From positions 3,348,001 through 3,412,000 of the forward strand of contig JASGIG010000001.1 in assembly GCA_047602055.1 (NCBI GenBank): a stretch of 64,000 bases of DNA, read 5' to 3'. The translations under genes and the position numbers were made by a program. Below the pieces are notes generated by a model. It was not told the origin of the DNA. It saw nothing but the letters and a program-made list of their open reading frames with translations, and searched no databases. Shown in pieces: positions 27,479 through 36,111 of the stretch. The DNA comes from JAODBQ01 sp047602055. GTDB taxonomy: Bacteria; Actinomycetota; Acidimicrobiia; Acidimicrobiales; Ilumatobacteraceae. The stretch's first letter is position 1, and each line of letters opens with the position of its first letter.

Positions 27479-29011
27479 ATGGCCGCGATCGAGCGGCCGC
27501 GCAACGTCGTCGTCGTCCTGCTCGACAGCCTCAACCGCCACCTGATCGGTCCGTACGGCGCGGCCGAGCTCGACACCCCGAACCTCGACCGGCTCGCCGC
27601 CAGATCGGTGCGCTTCGACCGCCACGTCACCGGGTCGTTGCCGTGCATGCCCGCCCGCCACGACCTGCTCACCGGGTCGCTCGACTTCCTGTGGCGGCCG
27701 TGGGGCTCGATCGAGCTGTGGGAGGAGCCGGTCACCCACCACCTGCGCCGCGCCGGGGTGACGACGATGCTCGTGTCCGATCACCCGCACCTGTTCGAGA
27801 CGGGCGGTGAGAACTACCACTGCGAGTTCACGGCGTGGGACTACGTGCGCGGTCACGAGGGCGACCCGTGGCGAACGTGCGTCGACCCGTCGTGGGTCGG
27901 CGCCCCGGACCAGCCGGCGCCGGCGCAGGCTGGTTGGCTGCGCCACCCGTACGACGACAGCCGCACCTGGTTCCGCGACGAGTCGGACTACCCGGGGCCG
28001 AAGACGATGGCTGCGGCGGCCGACTGGTTGAAGCGCCAGGCGCCGTCGGCGGACCGCTACCTGCTGTTCGTCGACGAGTTCGACCCGCACGAGCCGTTCG
28101 ACACGCCGGCGCGGTGGGCGGAGATGTACGACCCGGACGACTCGCCGCGCCCGATCTGGCCGCCGTATGCGACCGAGGCCACGGCGCGCGGCGTCATCTC
28201 CCCCGCCGACCTCGGCCGGGTGCGCGCCGCCTACGGGGCCAAGCTGTCGATGATCGACCACCACCTCGGCCGGCTGCTCGACGTCCTCGACCGCCATGGC
28301 GCGTGGGACGACACCGCGTTCGTCCTGTGCACGGACCACGGGCACTACCTCGGCGAGCACGACATCGTCGGCAAGCCGGCGGCGCCGCTGTACGACGTGA
28401 TGAGCCGGATCCCGATGCTCGTCGCCTGGCCCGGCCTCGCCCCGGCCCGGGTGGACGCGCTGACGACGACCGTCGACCTGCACGCCACGCTGTGCGACGT
28501 TTTCGGGGTCTCACCGACGCACCGCACCCACGGCCGCTCGATCGTCCCGCTGCTCGACGGCTCGGCAACCTCGATCCGCGAGTGGGCGCTGATGGGCATC
28601 TGGGGTCGCGAGGTGCACGTCACCGACGGGCGGACGAAGTACGCCCGCGCCCCCGAGTCGATCAACGCCCCGCTGTCGATGTGGTCGAACCGCTGGTCGA
28701 CGATGCCCGTCCACGCACTGCCCGACGTGCGCCTGCCCAAACCGGACGGGCGGGCGTTCCTCGACACGATGCCCGGCTCGGGCGTGCCGGTGATCCGCCA
28801 GCCGTTCGCCGCCGGCGACCCGGTGCCGTTCTGGGCGGCGAGCCGGTTCACCGGCAACCACCTGTGGGACGTCGACGAGGATCCCGACGAGACCCACGAT
28901 CTCGCCGGCGCCGATGCCCGGCGCGAGCGTGAGGCACTCGACCGGCTGCGCGCCGCGCTCGACGAGGTGGAGGCACCCGACGATCAGTACGCCCGCCTCG
29001 GCGTAGCGTGA
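27479..29011 (+). CDS. type I sulfatase (formylglycine-dependent family)
   Basis: This is a 510-residue alkaline-phosphatase-fold sulfatase. RNVVVVLLDSLNRHLIG supplies the first metal aspartate, CMPAR (Cys-56) is the CxPxR motif whose cysteine becomes formylglycine, and DHGHYLGEHDIVGK supplies the distal metal ligands. No signal peptide is seen, so a cytosolic enzyme is likely. The ATG at 27479 begins just before the first conserved strand; GTG at 27476 is an alternative. The small VOC-domain gene follows by four bases. It removes sulfate or a related ester; the substrate is unknown. Confidence 0.87.
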   Translation: MAAIERPRNVVVVLLDSLNRHLIGPYGAAELDTPNLDRLAARSVRFDRHVTGSLPCMPARHDLLTGSLDFLWRPWGSIELWEEPVTHHLRRAGVTTMLVSDHPHLFETGGENYHCEFTAWDYVRGHEGDPWRTCVDPSWVGAPDQPAPAQAGWLRHPYDDSRTWFRDESDYPGPKTMAAAADWLKRQAPSADRYLLFVDEFDPHEPFDTPARWAEMYDPDDSPRPIWPPYATEATARGVISPADLGRVRAAYGAKLSMIDHHLGRLLDVLDRHGAWDDTAFVLCTDHGHYLGEHDIVGKPAAPLYDVMSRIPMLVAWPGLAPARVDALTTTVDLHATLCDVFGVSPTHRTHGRSIVPLLDGSATSIREWALMGIWGREVHVTDGRTKYARAPESINAPLSMWSNRWSTMPVHALPDVRLPKPDGRAFLDTMPGSGVPVIRQPFAAGDPVPFWAASRFTGNHLWDVDEDPDETHDLAGADARREREALDRLRAALDEVEAPDDQYARLGVA

Positions 29012-29015
29012 GCGC

Positions 29016-29297
29016 ATGGCACTGGACCGGGCCACCGTCGACTCCCTCGCGGCGCGGCGGGCGGAGCTGCCCGGCCTCGACCTCGGCCCGTACGCCGAGG
29101 TGCTCGGCGGCCACCACCACCTGGCGATCTCCGTCGAGCGCTCGCGCTGGGAGCACCTGCGCGACAAGCTCGACGCCGCCGGCGTCGAGTACACGCACAT
29201 CGACGGCTCGTCGCTGTACTTCCGCGGCCCCGACGGCGAGCGCCTGGAACTGATCAGCGACCCCCTCGGCGAGATGTACGGCCACCAGCTCGGGTAG
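29016..29297 (+). CDS. small VOC (glyoxalase/bleomycin-resistance) domain protein
   Basis: This 93-residue protein carries part of a vicinal-oxygen-chelate fold: HHHLAISVERSRWEHLRDKL and LYFRGPDGERLELISDP. One module of about 60 residues is shorter than usual dimeric members, so it may act as a partial or accessory domain. It is four bases after the sulfatase stop and should be co-transcribed. Confidence 0.68.
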   Translation: MALDRATVDSLAARRAELPGLDLGPYAEVLGGHHHLAISVERSRWEHLRDKLDAAGVEYTHIDGSSLYFRGPDGERLELISDPLGEMYGHQLG

Positions 29298-29381
29298 CGA
29301 GGCGCACTGCCGGCTGGGTGTGGCCGACGGCCGCTCCTCGAAGCTCGACCGAGATGAGCAAGCGAATCGAGCGTCGAAAGC

Positions 29382-30317
29382 TCAGTCGTGCAGCGCCTCG
29401 CGGAGGGCTTGGCCGGCCTCCTCGACGGCGGCCTTCGCGGCAGGAACGAGGGCGCCCATGCCGAAGAAGCCGTGGATCAGTCCGTCGTAGCGGGTGGCAG
29501 TGGCGACGACGCCGGCGGCCTCCAGCTTGCGGGCATAGGCCTCACCCTCGTCGCGCAGCGGGTCGAACTCGGCGGTGATGATCAGCGCCGGGGCGACACG
29601 CTCGTGGCTGGCCGCCTCCATCGGCGCCGCCCGCCAGTCGCCCTCTGGCAGCCCGCCCGGGAAGTAGCGGGTGGTGAAGTAGGCGATCGAGTCCTCGTCG
29701 AGCATGTACCCGGTGGCGTTCTCGGTGCGTGACGGGTAGTCGCCCTCGCCGGCCACGGCCGGGTAGATCAGCAGCTGCAGCTTGAGGTCGATGCCGACGT
29801 CACGGGCGTGCAGGGCGGCGACGGCCGACAGGTTGCCGCCGGCCGAGTCGCCGCCGACGGCGACGTGCGCCGGGTCGACGCCGAGCTCGGCGGCGTGGGC
29901 GACGATGTGGTCCAGCGCGTCGATCGCGTCCTGCGCTGCCGCCGGGAACGGGTGCTCCGGGGCGAGGCGGTAGTCGACGGCGATCACCTGGCACAGCCCG
30001 CGGTTGGCCAACGCCCGGCAGTCGCCGTCGTGCGACGCGAGGCCGCCGATCACGAAGCCGCCGCCGTGGTAGAAGACCAGCGTCGGCGCCGGCCCGTCGG
30101 CCAGCCCCTCGGGGCGGTAGATGCGGACCGGGAGCTGGCGGTCACCGAGGTCGACGGTGCGGTCCTCGGTGCTGGCGACGGTCTCGCCCTGGCCCATCAT
30201 CATGACCATCGCATCCATCGCCGCCCGGGCGTCGGCCTCGGACAGCGTGTGCAGCGGCGGCGCACCGATCGCCTCCATCTGGTCGAGGAGGTTCCTGACG
30301 TTCGGGTCGAGGGGCAT
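29382..30317 (-). CDS. HSL-family alpha/beta hydrolase (esterase/lipase)
   Basis: This is a 311-residue hormone-sensitive-lipase-type esterase. FYHGGGFVIGG is the HGGG oxyanion motif, VGGDSAGGNLS holds the nucleophile serine, ITAEFDPLRDEG the aspartate and GLIHGFFGM the histidine. No signal peptide. It stands alone on the minus strand, back to back with the CoA-transferase gene at 30388. Such enzymes cleave short-chain acyl esters; the native substrate is not evident. Confidence 0.9.
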   Translation of the reverse strand: MPLDPNVRNLLDQMEAIGAPPLHTLSEADARAAMDAMVMMMGQGETVASTEDRTVDLGDRQLPVRIYRPEGLADGPAPTLVFYHGGGFVIGGLASHDGDCRALANRGLCQVIAVDYRLAPEHPFPAAAQDAIDALDHIVAHAAELGVDPAHVAVGGDSAGGNLSAVAALHARDVGIDLKLQLLIYPAVAGEGDYPSRTENATGYMLDEDSIAYFTTRYFPGGLPEGDWRAAPMEAASHERVAPALIITAEFDPLRDEGEAYARKLEAAGVVATATRYDGLIHGFFGMGALVPAAKAAVEEAGQALREALHD

Positions 30318-30387
30318 GGCGGCGCAGCGTAGAGGGTCACGCCGCCCGAGTCCCGCGCACGCGGCGCGCCGGACCTACCGTTCGCCG

Positions 30388-31557
30388 GTGACCCCCGATC
30401 ATGGTGGCGGCCTGCCCGCCCCGCTCGACGGCATGCGCGTCCTCGAGCTGGCCCAGGCGATCTCCGGCCCGTTCGTCGGGCGTATCCTCGCCGACCTCGG
30501 CGCCGACGTCGTCAAGGTCGAGTGGGAGAACGGCGACGTCGTCAACCGCTTCGGCCCGCCGACGGCCGGGCTGACCGGCCTGTTCACCCACATGAACGCC
30601 GGCAAGCGCGGCATCGGCGTCGACCTCAAGGCGCCGGGCGCGGCCGACCTGCTGCACCGGCTGGCCGATGCGGCCGACGTCGTCGTCGCCAACTTCCGCC
30701 CCGGCGTGCTCGATCGCGCCGGCCTGTCGTACGGCGCGCTGCGAGCCACGAACCCCGACCTCGTGATGGTCTCGATCTCCGGGTTCGGGCTGACCAGCCC
30801 GGACTCGCAGCGCCCCGCGTACGCCCCGGTGCTGCACGCCGAGTCCGGCCTCCTCGCCCGCCAGCAGATGCTCGACAAGCGGCCGATCACCGACATCGCC
30901 ATCTCGCTCGCCGACCAGGTGGCGGCGATGCACGCGACCATCTCCGTGCTCGCCGCGCTGCGGCTGCGCGACGCCACCGGTGCCGGCCAGCACGTCGACC
31001 TGAGCATGCTCGAGGCGCTGCTGGCCACCGACGACCACGCCTGCGACGCGCTCGACGGCACGCCACCGGCGGAGACCCGCGGCTTCGTGTGGGAGGTGGT
31101 CGGCGGCCCGATCCTGGTCTCCGTCGACGCCAAGGCGTTGTGGCACCTGCTGACCCGCCACGCCGGCCTGGTCGACCCGTCCCCGGCCGGTGCGCTGCTC
31201 GATTCGAAGATCGCGGCGCGGCGCGACGTGATCGCCGCCTGGCTCAACGGGTTCGACGACCGCCGGCGTCTGATCGCCGAGCTGGAGGCCGCCGGCGTGG
31301 CGTGGGCCGACGTCCGCGACGCGTCGACCGTGTTCGAGTCGCCGTCGCTGCGCGACGGTCGTGCCGCGGTCGCCGTCGACGACCACGCCGGCGGGACGCG
31401 CCGGGTCGTCCGCATGCCGTACCGCTTCTCGGCGGCGACGAGCACGGTGCGCGGCCCCGCGCCGCGCCGCGGCGAGCACAACGCCGAGGTCCTCGCCGAC
31501 TGGCTCGGCACGTCTCCCGCCGCCGACGGCCCCCTGCGCGCCGCCCCCGACCTCTGA
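30388..31557 (+). CDS. class III CoA-transferase (CaiB/BaiF family)
   Basis: This is a 389-residue family III CoA-transferase. MRVLELAQAISGPFVGRILA, DLGADVVKVE, the invariant LKAPGAADLLHRLADAADVV, NFRPGVLDRAGLSY, and later TGAGQHVDLSMLEAL match the family; the catalytic aspartate lies in the SLADQVAA region. It moves CoA between a donor acyl-CoA and a carboxylic acid, commonly activating acids for degradation. The GTG at 30388 lies close to the first conserved strand. A block of three hairpin repeats follows. Confidence 0.88.
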   Translation: MTPDHGGGLPAPLDGMRVLELAQAISGPFVGRILADLGADVVKVEWENGDVVNRFGPPTAGLTGLFTHMNAGKRGIGVDLKAPGAADLLHRLADAADVVVANFRPGVLDRAGLSYGALRATNPDLVMVSISGFGLTSPDSQRPAYAPVLHAESGLLARQQMLDKRPITDIAISLADQVAAMHATISVLAALRLRDATGAGQHVDLSMLEALLATDDHACDALDGTPPAETRGFVWEVVGGPILVSVDAKALWHLLTRHAGLVDPSPAGALLDSKIAARRDVIAAWLNGFDDRRRLIAELEAAGVAWADVRDASTVFESPSLRDGRAAVAVDDHAGGTRRVVRMPYRFSAATSTVRGPAPRRGEHNAEVLADWLGTSPAADGPLRAAPDL

Positions 31558-31576
31558 CGGGGGCCACCCGCCTCCC

Positions 31577-31867
31577 GGGTTCGTGTCAGCACACAAACCG
31601 ACGTGCACGTCTGTGCGCTGACACAAACCCCGAAGCCCGGCTCGGACTCGGCGGCGCCCGAGATCTGTTCGAGCGAACGGACCGAGTGCACGTTTGATCG
31701 CCCGAACAAGCCCAGACGGTCGCATCTCAGGCTTGTGTCAGCCCACAAACCGATGTGCACGTCTGTGCGCTGACACGAACCCCGGTGAGTCGCATCACAG
31801 CCGGGCGGTCCGCGGTCTGTGTCAGCGCACAAAGCGACGTGTGCGTTCGTGTGCTGGCACGAACCCG
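31577..31867. repeat. three ~54-bp hairpin repeats in a non-coding gap
   Basis: Copies at 31577-31631, 31730-31783 and 31814-31867 share GTGTCAGC...GCTGACAC outer arms around GACGTGCACGTC, itself a 12-bp palindrome (altered in the third copy). A decayed fourth copy may be present at about 31663-31713. Copies are irregularly spaced, so this is not a CRISPR. The block fills the 360-base gap between the CoA-transferase and the MarP-like gene; no other feature is seen there. Confidence 0.65.
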
Positions 31868-31917
31868 GGCTGCCGCCACCGCGACCGCGACGGTCGGTAC
31901 GGTGTCGACGACCTCCG

Positions 31918-33075
31918 ATGAACACGTTCGATCTCATCGTCGGCCTCGTGCTGGCGGCCATCGCCGCCGTCGGGTGGCGCGCCGGGCTGGCCCGGGTGAT
32001 CCTGCCCGTGGCGTCGACGGTCGTCGTGCTGTGGCTGGCGAGCAGGTTCGCCCCCGACCTGATCGTCGAGCACACGTCGCCGAGCGAGGTCGAGGTCCGC
32101 CGCTGGCTCGTCGTCGCCGCGTTCGTCGTCGTCCCGCTCGGCGCCGGGCTGCTCGTGTCCGGCGTCGTCGCCCGGCTCCGTCGCGGCGGCGCCCCGGGCC
32201 TGGCCAGCCGTGCACTGGGCGCCGGCGCCGCGGTGGCGATCGCCGTGCTCGTGCTGTGGGTCGTCGCCCCGATCACGCTGCGACCGCAATCCGGCCTGCG
32301 CCTGCCCGCCGACTCGTGGACGGCCCGGGCCATCGCCGACCTGCCGGACGCGCCGATCGACCTCGACGACGTCGTCGCCCGCGGCGTCGTGCCGCCGCAG
32401 TTCGCCAACCTGCTGCTCGGCACGGCGTCGGATCCGCCGGCGCAACTGCCGCCGATGACGCCCGCCGCGCAACGCGCCGTCCGCGCCGCCACCGTCCAGG
32501 TGTTCGCCGAGGCGTGCGGCAAGGCGTGGGCCGGCAGCGGCTTCGTCGCTGCACCTGGCGTCGTGCTGACCAACGCCCACGTCGTCACCGGCGCGACCGA
32601 GGTCGACGTCGTCACCGTCGGCGGGCACACCACCCGGGTCTCCGTGGTCCGCTACGACCCGGCCCGCGATCTCGCCCTGCTCGCACTCCCCGATGCCGGC
32701 ATCGCCCCGCTGCCGCTGGCCGAACAGCCGGCCGCCGTCGGCGACGTCCTCGTCAGTGCCGGCCACCCCCACGGCGACGAGGACCTGCACCTCGCCCCGG
32801 CGCGTGTCGACGCCTACGGGTTCGTCGAGATCGACCTCCCGCCCGCCGGCCGAGCGAGCCGCCTCGTGTACCGCCTGTCGTCGGCCGACCTCGCCCCGGG
32901 CAGCTCCGGCGGGCCGATCGTCAACGGCCGCGGCGAGGTGGTCGCCGTCGACTTCGCCGGTGACGACAACGGTCATGCCGCGGCGTTCGCCGTCAGCGAG
33001 ATCCGTGCCGACCTCGCCGGGGCAGCGGCTGCATCCGGAAGAGCGGCAACGCCCGTGTCGACCGGCGAGTGCTGA
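31918..33075 (+). CDS. MarP-like membrane-anchored trypsin-type serine protease
   Basis: This is a 385-residue protein. Four membrane helices (about residues 5-110, a CvpA/colicin-V-like module) precede an extracytoplasmic protease. LTNAHVVTGA carries the histidine, YDPARDLALLAL the aspartate and APGSSGGPIVNG the serine. MarP of Mycobacterium has the same layout and protects the cell against acid and oxidative stress by cell-wall processing. The ATG at 31918 directly precedes the first helix. Full length for the family. It may use promoter elements within the hairpin-repeat gap, though none is clear. Confidence 0.87.
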   Translation: MNTFDLIVGLVLAAIAAVGWRAGLARVILPVASTVVVLWLASRFAPDLIVEHTSPSEVEVRRWLVVAAFVVVPLGAGLLVSGVVARLRRGGAPGLASRALGAGAAVAIAVLVLWVVAPITLRPQSGLRLPADSWTARAIADLPDAPIDLDDVVARGVVPPQFANLLLGTASDPPAQLPPMTPAAQRAVRAATVQVFAEACGKAWAGSGFVAAPGVVLTNAHVVTGATEVDVVTVGGHTTRVSVVRYDPARDLALLALPDAGIAPLPLAEQPAAVGDVLVSAGHPHGDEDLHLAPARVDAYGFVEIDLPPAGRASRLVYRLSSADLAPGSSGGPIVNGRGEVVAVDFAGDDNGHAAAFAVSEIRADLAGAAAASGRAATPVSTGEC

Positions 33076-33134
33076 CGCGCCGAGGCCCCGCCGGGCGGGC
33101 GAGGACCTCGGACGCCTGGGGAAGGAGATCGGGA

Positions 33135-33822
33135 TCAGCCGACGACGGCCTCGGCCCACATCCCGGCCATGAAGTGCAAGGTCGAGCCGGCGGCGGTCGT
33201 CGGCGGACCGTCGGTCGCACCGCTCGTCGCCTGGCGATCTCGGCCGGGTCGGCGCCCACCGGGATCGTGCAGACGAAGACGTAGCGGCCCGGCTCGCTGA
33301 GCGTGCCGTCGCCGACAGCCTCGATCTGCGGCGCACCGCCTGGGGCCTGAGCAGCACTGCGGCCGGCCGGCTGCTGCCGAACATCGCCATCAGCGGCTCC
33401 TCGCCGAGGTCGAGCAGCTCGGGCACGCTCCGCGTCTCGCTGTCGTCCAGGCGGAACACGACCATCTCGTGGAGCTCCTCGGTCGACGAGTTGGTGAACC
33501 TCGGCTTCGAGCCGGCGGGGATCTTCACCGGGAGGTAGTCGGAGGCGGTGACGACGATCACGCCGGCACTCGGGGGGTTGATGCCGGCGCAGCGGTCGTC
33601 GCCGGGTGATCCATCGTCGTGTGGTCGACGGTCGTCGGGCGGCGGTCGCGGCGACCGTCGTGACCGCCGGCTCGCTCGTGTCGGCGGCGTTCAGCGGCAG
33701 CGGCACGACCGAGCCGCTCGACCCGCCGGTCGTCATGCTGATCAGGTGCGACGGCCCGTCGGCGTCGACGAGATCGGTGCAGCTCGGCGACCTCGGTCAT
33801 GTCGAACGCCTTCGGGCGGTAC
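33135..33822 (-). pseudogene. multiply frame-broken cupredoxin-like gene with a PaiB-like N-terminus
   Basis: Stitching three frames gives MYRPKAFDMTEVAELHRLVD (an FMN-binding PaiB-like opening), a Ser/Thr/Pro tether, then VIVVTASDYLPVKIPAGSKP, ELHEMVVFRLDD, GRYVFVCTIPVGAD and LHFMAGMWAEAVVG, the pattern of a plastocyanin-like protein with a Cys/His/Met copper-site end. At least four or five single-base shifts are needed (near 33775, 33630, 33575, 33345 and 33235). A signal peptide expected before the tether is missing, and a PaiB start stands in its place, suggesting an additional deletion. Either a decaying gene or poorly resolved sequence. Confidence 0.5.
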
Positions 33823-33886
33823 ATCGCGCGCTGAGGGTCGACGGGGTATGGTCCGGCACGCCGGCCGGACACGAGGGGGAGCTGCC

Positions 33887-35413
33887 GTGCCCGATCCAAT
33901 GCCAGGCCCGCTGCCGCTGCCGGCGTGGCCGCCCGCTCCCCCGTCGTCGGCGACGCCATCACCGTTCACCATCCCGCCACCACCTCCGCCGGGCGCCGGC
34001 GGCCAGGCACCACGACGCCGCCGCTGGCCGTGGATCGCCGCCGCGGCCGTGTTCGTGGCCGTGCTCGCCGCGGTCGGGACGATCGTCGTCGTGCGTGGCG
34101 ACGGCGGGCGCTCGTACCCGGACACCTGGGATCCGGCGCTGGCCGATCTCGTCCCGTTCGTCGAGCGGACCAAGGGCGCGACGTTCGAGCACCCGGTGCG
34201 CGCCGTGTTCCTCACCGGCGAGGAGTTCGACGAGCGCGTCGCTCCCGACACGGCGGGGATGAGCGACGACGACCGCGCCGCCGTCGAGCGGTCCGAGGCG
34301 ATGCTGCGGGCGCTCGGGCTGCACGGCGGCAGTGGCTCGCTGCTCGATCAGCAGACGACGGCGGCGACCGAGGGCATCGCCGCGTTCTACGATCCGGACC
34401 GTGAGGAGATCGTCATTCCCGCCGACGATCCCAGCTCGCTGCTCAACCGGCTGACCCTGGTCCACGAGCTGACCCACGCGCTCCAGGACCAGCTCGGCCA
34501 GCTCGACGTCGAGCCCGGCGACACCGACGAGGCCGATGCGTTCAAGGCGCTGGTCGAGGGCGAGGCCGAGCACGTCGCCACGGCCTGGTTCCTGTCGCTC
34601 GACGACGACGAGCAGTCCGAGGCCGAGGACGCCGAGGACGCCGACGCCGACATGGACGACGTCAGCCCGGCGCTGATCGCCCAGTTCGCGTTCCCGTACG
34701 CGGTCGGCGAGCCGATGGTCGCCGCGCTCGACGACGCCGGCGGGCTGCCGGGCGCGTTCGACGACCCGCCGGCGTCCACCGCCGACGTCCTCGACCCCGA
34801 CCGCTGGTTGGATCCCGTGGCGGTCGTCCCCGTCGACGATCCCGAGCTGGCCGACGGCGAGAAGGCCGAGGGCGAGGCCGACACGCTCGGCGCACTGACG
34901 CTGTACCTGATGCTCGCGTCGGCGATCGAGCCGGCGGACGCGCTGGCGGCGACCGACGGATGGGGCGGCGACCGGATGCAGGCGTACGCCGACGGTGACT
35001 CGACGGTGTGCCTGCGCGTGGCGTTGACCGGCGTCGACGCGGCAGCGACGGACGCGCTCGCGGACGGGTTGACGGCCTGGGTGGCGAGCCGCCCGTCCGG
35101 CGCGGCGACGTCGTCGCGCGACGGCGACGTGGTCACGCTCGACGCGTGCGATCCGGGCTCGCACGGCGCGGGCGACGGCGGCGGGTCGTCGGCGCTGACC
35201 GCCGATGCCGCGTCGCTGCCGGCGGTGCGCGCCCAGCTCGTGTCCAGCTGGACGGGCGACGGCGGTTACGACCTCGACGTGGCGACGTGCATCGTCGGTG
35301 AGATCATCGATCGCCTCCCGCCCGAGCTGTTCGCGCTCGACGAGCTGACCCCGGGGCAGGAGCAGGACGCGACCGACGCCGCCGACGCAGCCGAAGCCGC
35401 CTGCCCGGGCTGA
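33887..35413 (+). CDS. membrane-anchored HExxH putative metalloprotease
   Basis: This is a 508-residue protein. A proline-rich cytosolic leader is followed by a basic patch (RRRRWPW), one membrane helix (~residues 47-68) and a large extracytoplasmic domain. LVHELTHALQDQLG holds an HExxH zinc motif, and a downstream EGEAEHVATAWF could provide the third ligand, as in gluzincin-type peptidases. An acidic repeat (SEAEDAEDADADMDD) follows. The GTG at 33887 has a GAGGGGGA site; ATG at 33899 is possible. I do not know the family's substrate. An 81-bp repeat lies just after the stop. Confidence 0.72.
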   Translation: MPDPMPGPLPLPAWPPAPPSSATPSPFTIPPPPPPGAGGQAPRRRRWPWIAAAAVFVAVLAAVGTIVVVRGDGGRSYPDTWDPALADLVPFVERTKGATFEHPVRAVFLTGEEFDERVAPDTAGMSDDDRAAVERSEAMLRALGLHGGSGSLLDQQTTAATEGIAAFYDPDREEIVIPADDPSSLLNRLTLVHELTHALQDQLGQLDVEPGDTDEADAFKALVEGEAEHVATAWFLSLDDDEQSEAEDAEDADADMDDVSPALIAQFAFPYAVGEPMVAALDDAGGLPGAFDDPPASTADVLDPDRWLDPVAVVPVDDPELADGEKAEGEADTLGALTLYLMLASAIEPADALAATDGWGGDRMQAYADGDSTVCLRVALTGVDAAATDALADGLTAWVASRPSGAATSSRDGDVVTLDACDPGSHGAGDGGGSSALTADAASLPAVRAQLVSSWTGDGGYDLDVATCIVGEIIDRLPPELFALDELTPGQEQDATDAADAAEAACPG

Positions 35414-35434
35414 GCTCGACGCGGCCGGAGGTGC

Positions 35435-35515
35435 GGCGAGCGCGGCAGCGAAGCGGACGCAGCGCGCACGGCAGGTGCGGGGAGCAGCTCCGCTGCGGCC
35501 GGAGCACGAACAGGA
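35435..35515 (+). repeat. 81-bp dispersed intergenic repeat, family D copy 2
   Basis: It reads GGCGAGCGCGGCAGCGAAGC through GGGGAGCAGCTCCGCTGC to GAACAGGA. It fills the gap between two converging genes and matches the copies at 27382-27462 and 63166-63246 in length and order. Confidence 0.7.
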
Positions 35516-35519
35516 CAGC

Positions 35520-35966
35520 TCACACGTAGCGGGCGCGCTCGGTCCACACCGCCGGATCGACGACGCCGAATCGCCGCCCGGTCACCTCGACGGGCGTGAC
35601 CCGCACGAAGCGGTGCTTCGGGGCGACCTGCCACGGGTACAACGGCAGGTCGAGCGCGTCGAGCAGCTCGGCCATGTCCTCGATCTCGCGGGCGTGGCCC
35701 TTGACCACCACGCTCCACGCCTCGTCGGATCCTTCGATCACCCCGTCGGCCTCGAAGGCCACGTCGGGCGTCAGGACGGAGGCGGCGAGCTTGGTGCCCT
35801 CGGCGGTGCGGAACACGATCGACTCCCCGTCGACCACGTAGTTGATCGGGAAGATGTCGGGATGGGTGCCGATCGTCACCGCCAGTCGTCCGACCCGCTC
35901 GTCGCGGAGCAGATCGAAGCACTCGTCCCTCGAAAGGACGGTCATCCCCAGTCGGTCGGTCGTCAT
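35520..35966 (-). CDS. PPOX-fold flavin-nucleotide-binding protein
   Basis: This 148-residue protein is of the pyridoxamine-phosphate-oxidase-like fold. LSRDECFDLLRDERVGRLAV, THPDIFPINYVVDGESIVFR, GTKLAASVL and the SDEAWSVVVKGHAREIEDM strand give the typical small actinobacterial nitroimidazole-resistance-like (NimA-type) pattern. The ATG at 35966 was chosen because it starts just before the conserved region. Longer starts add an unconserved leader. Function is unassigned; cofactor FMN or F420 is likely. Confidence 0.8.
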   Translation of the reverse strand: MTTDRLGMTVLSRDECFDLLRDERVGRLAVTIGTHPDIFPINYVVDGESIVFRTAEGTKLAASVLTPDVAFEADGVIEGSDEAWSVVVKGHAREIEDMAELLDALDLPLYPWQVAPKHRFVRVTPVEVTGRRFGVVDPAVWTERARYV

Positions 35967-36111
35967 GGCCCGAGCGTGCGCTCGCACGGCCGTCGCGGGC
36001 CAGTGACGAAGGACCCGGATGTCAGTTGGGTCGGCGAGATCGCTCGGGTACGTCACGTCGGCGCCGTCACGCGTCGAGCTGCGAGGTTGACGACGAGCCG
36101 GATCCGACGCT

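Noticed and set aside
31577..31867. CRISPR array
   Set aside because: Only three units, each a full hairpin, with unequal gaps of about 100 and 30 bases and no cas genes nearby.
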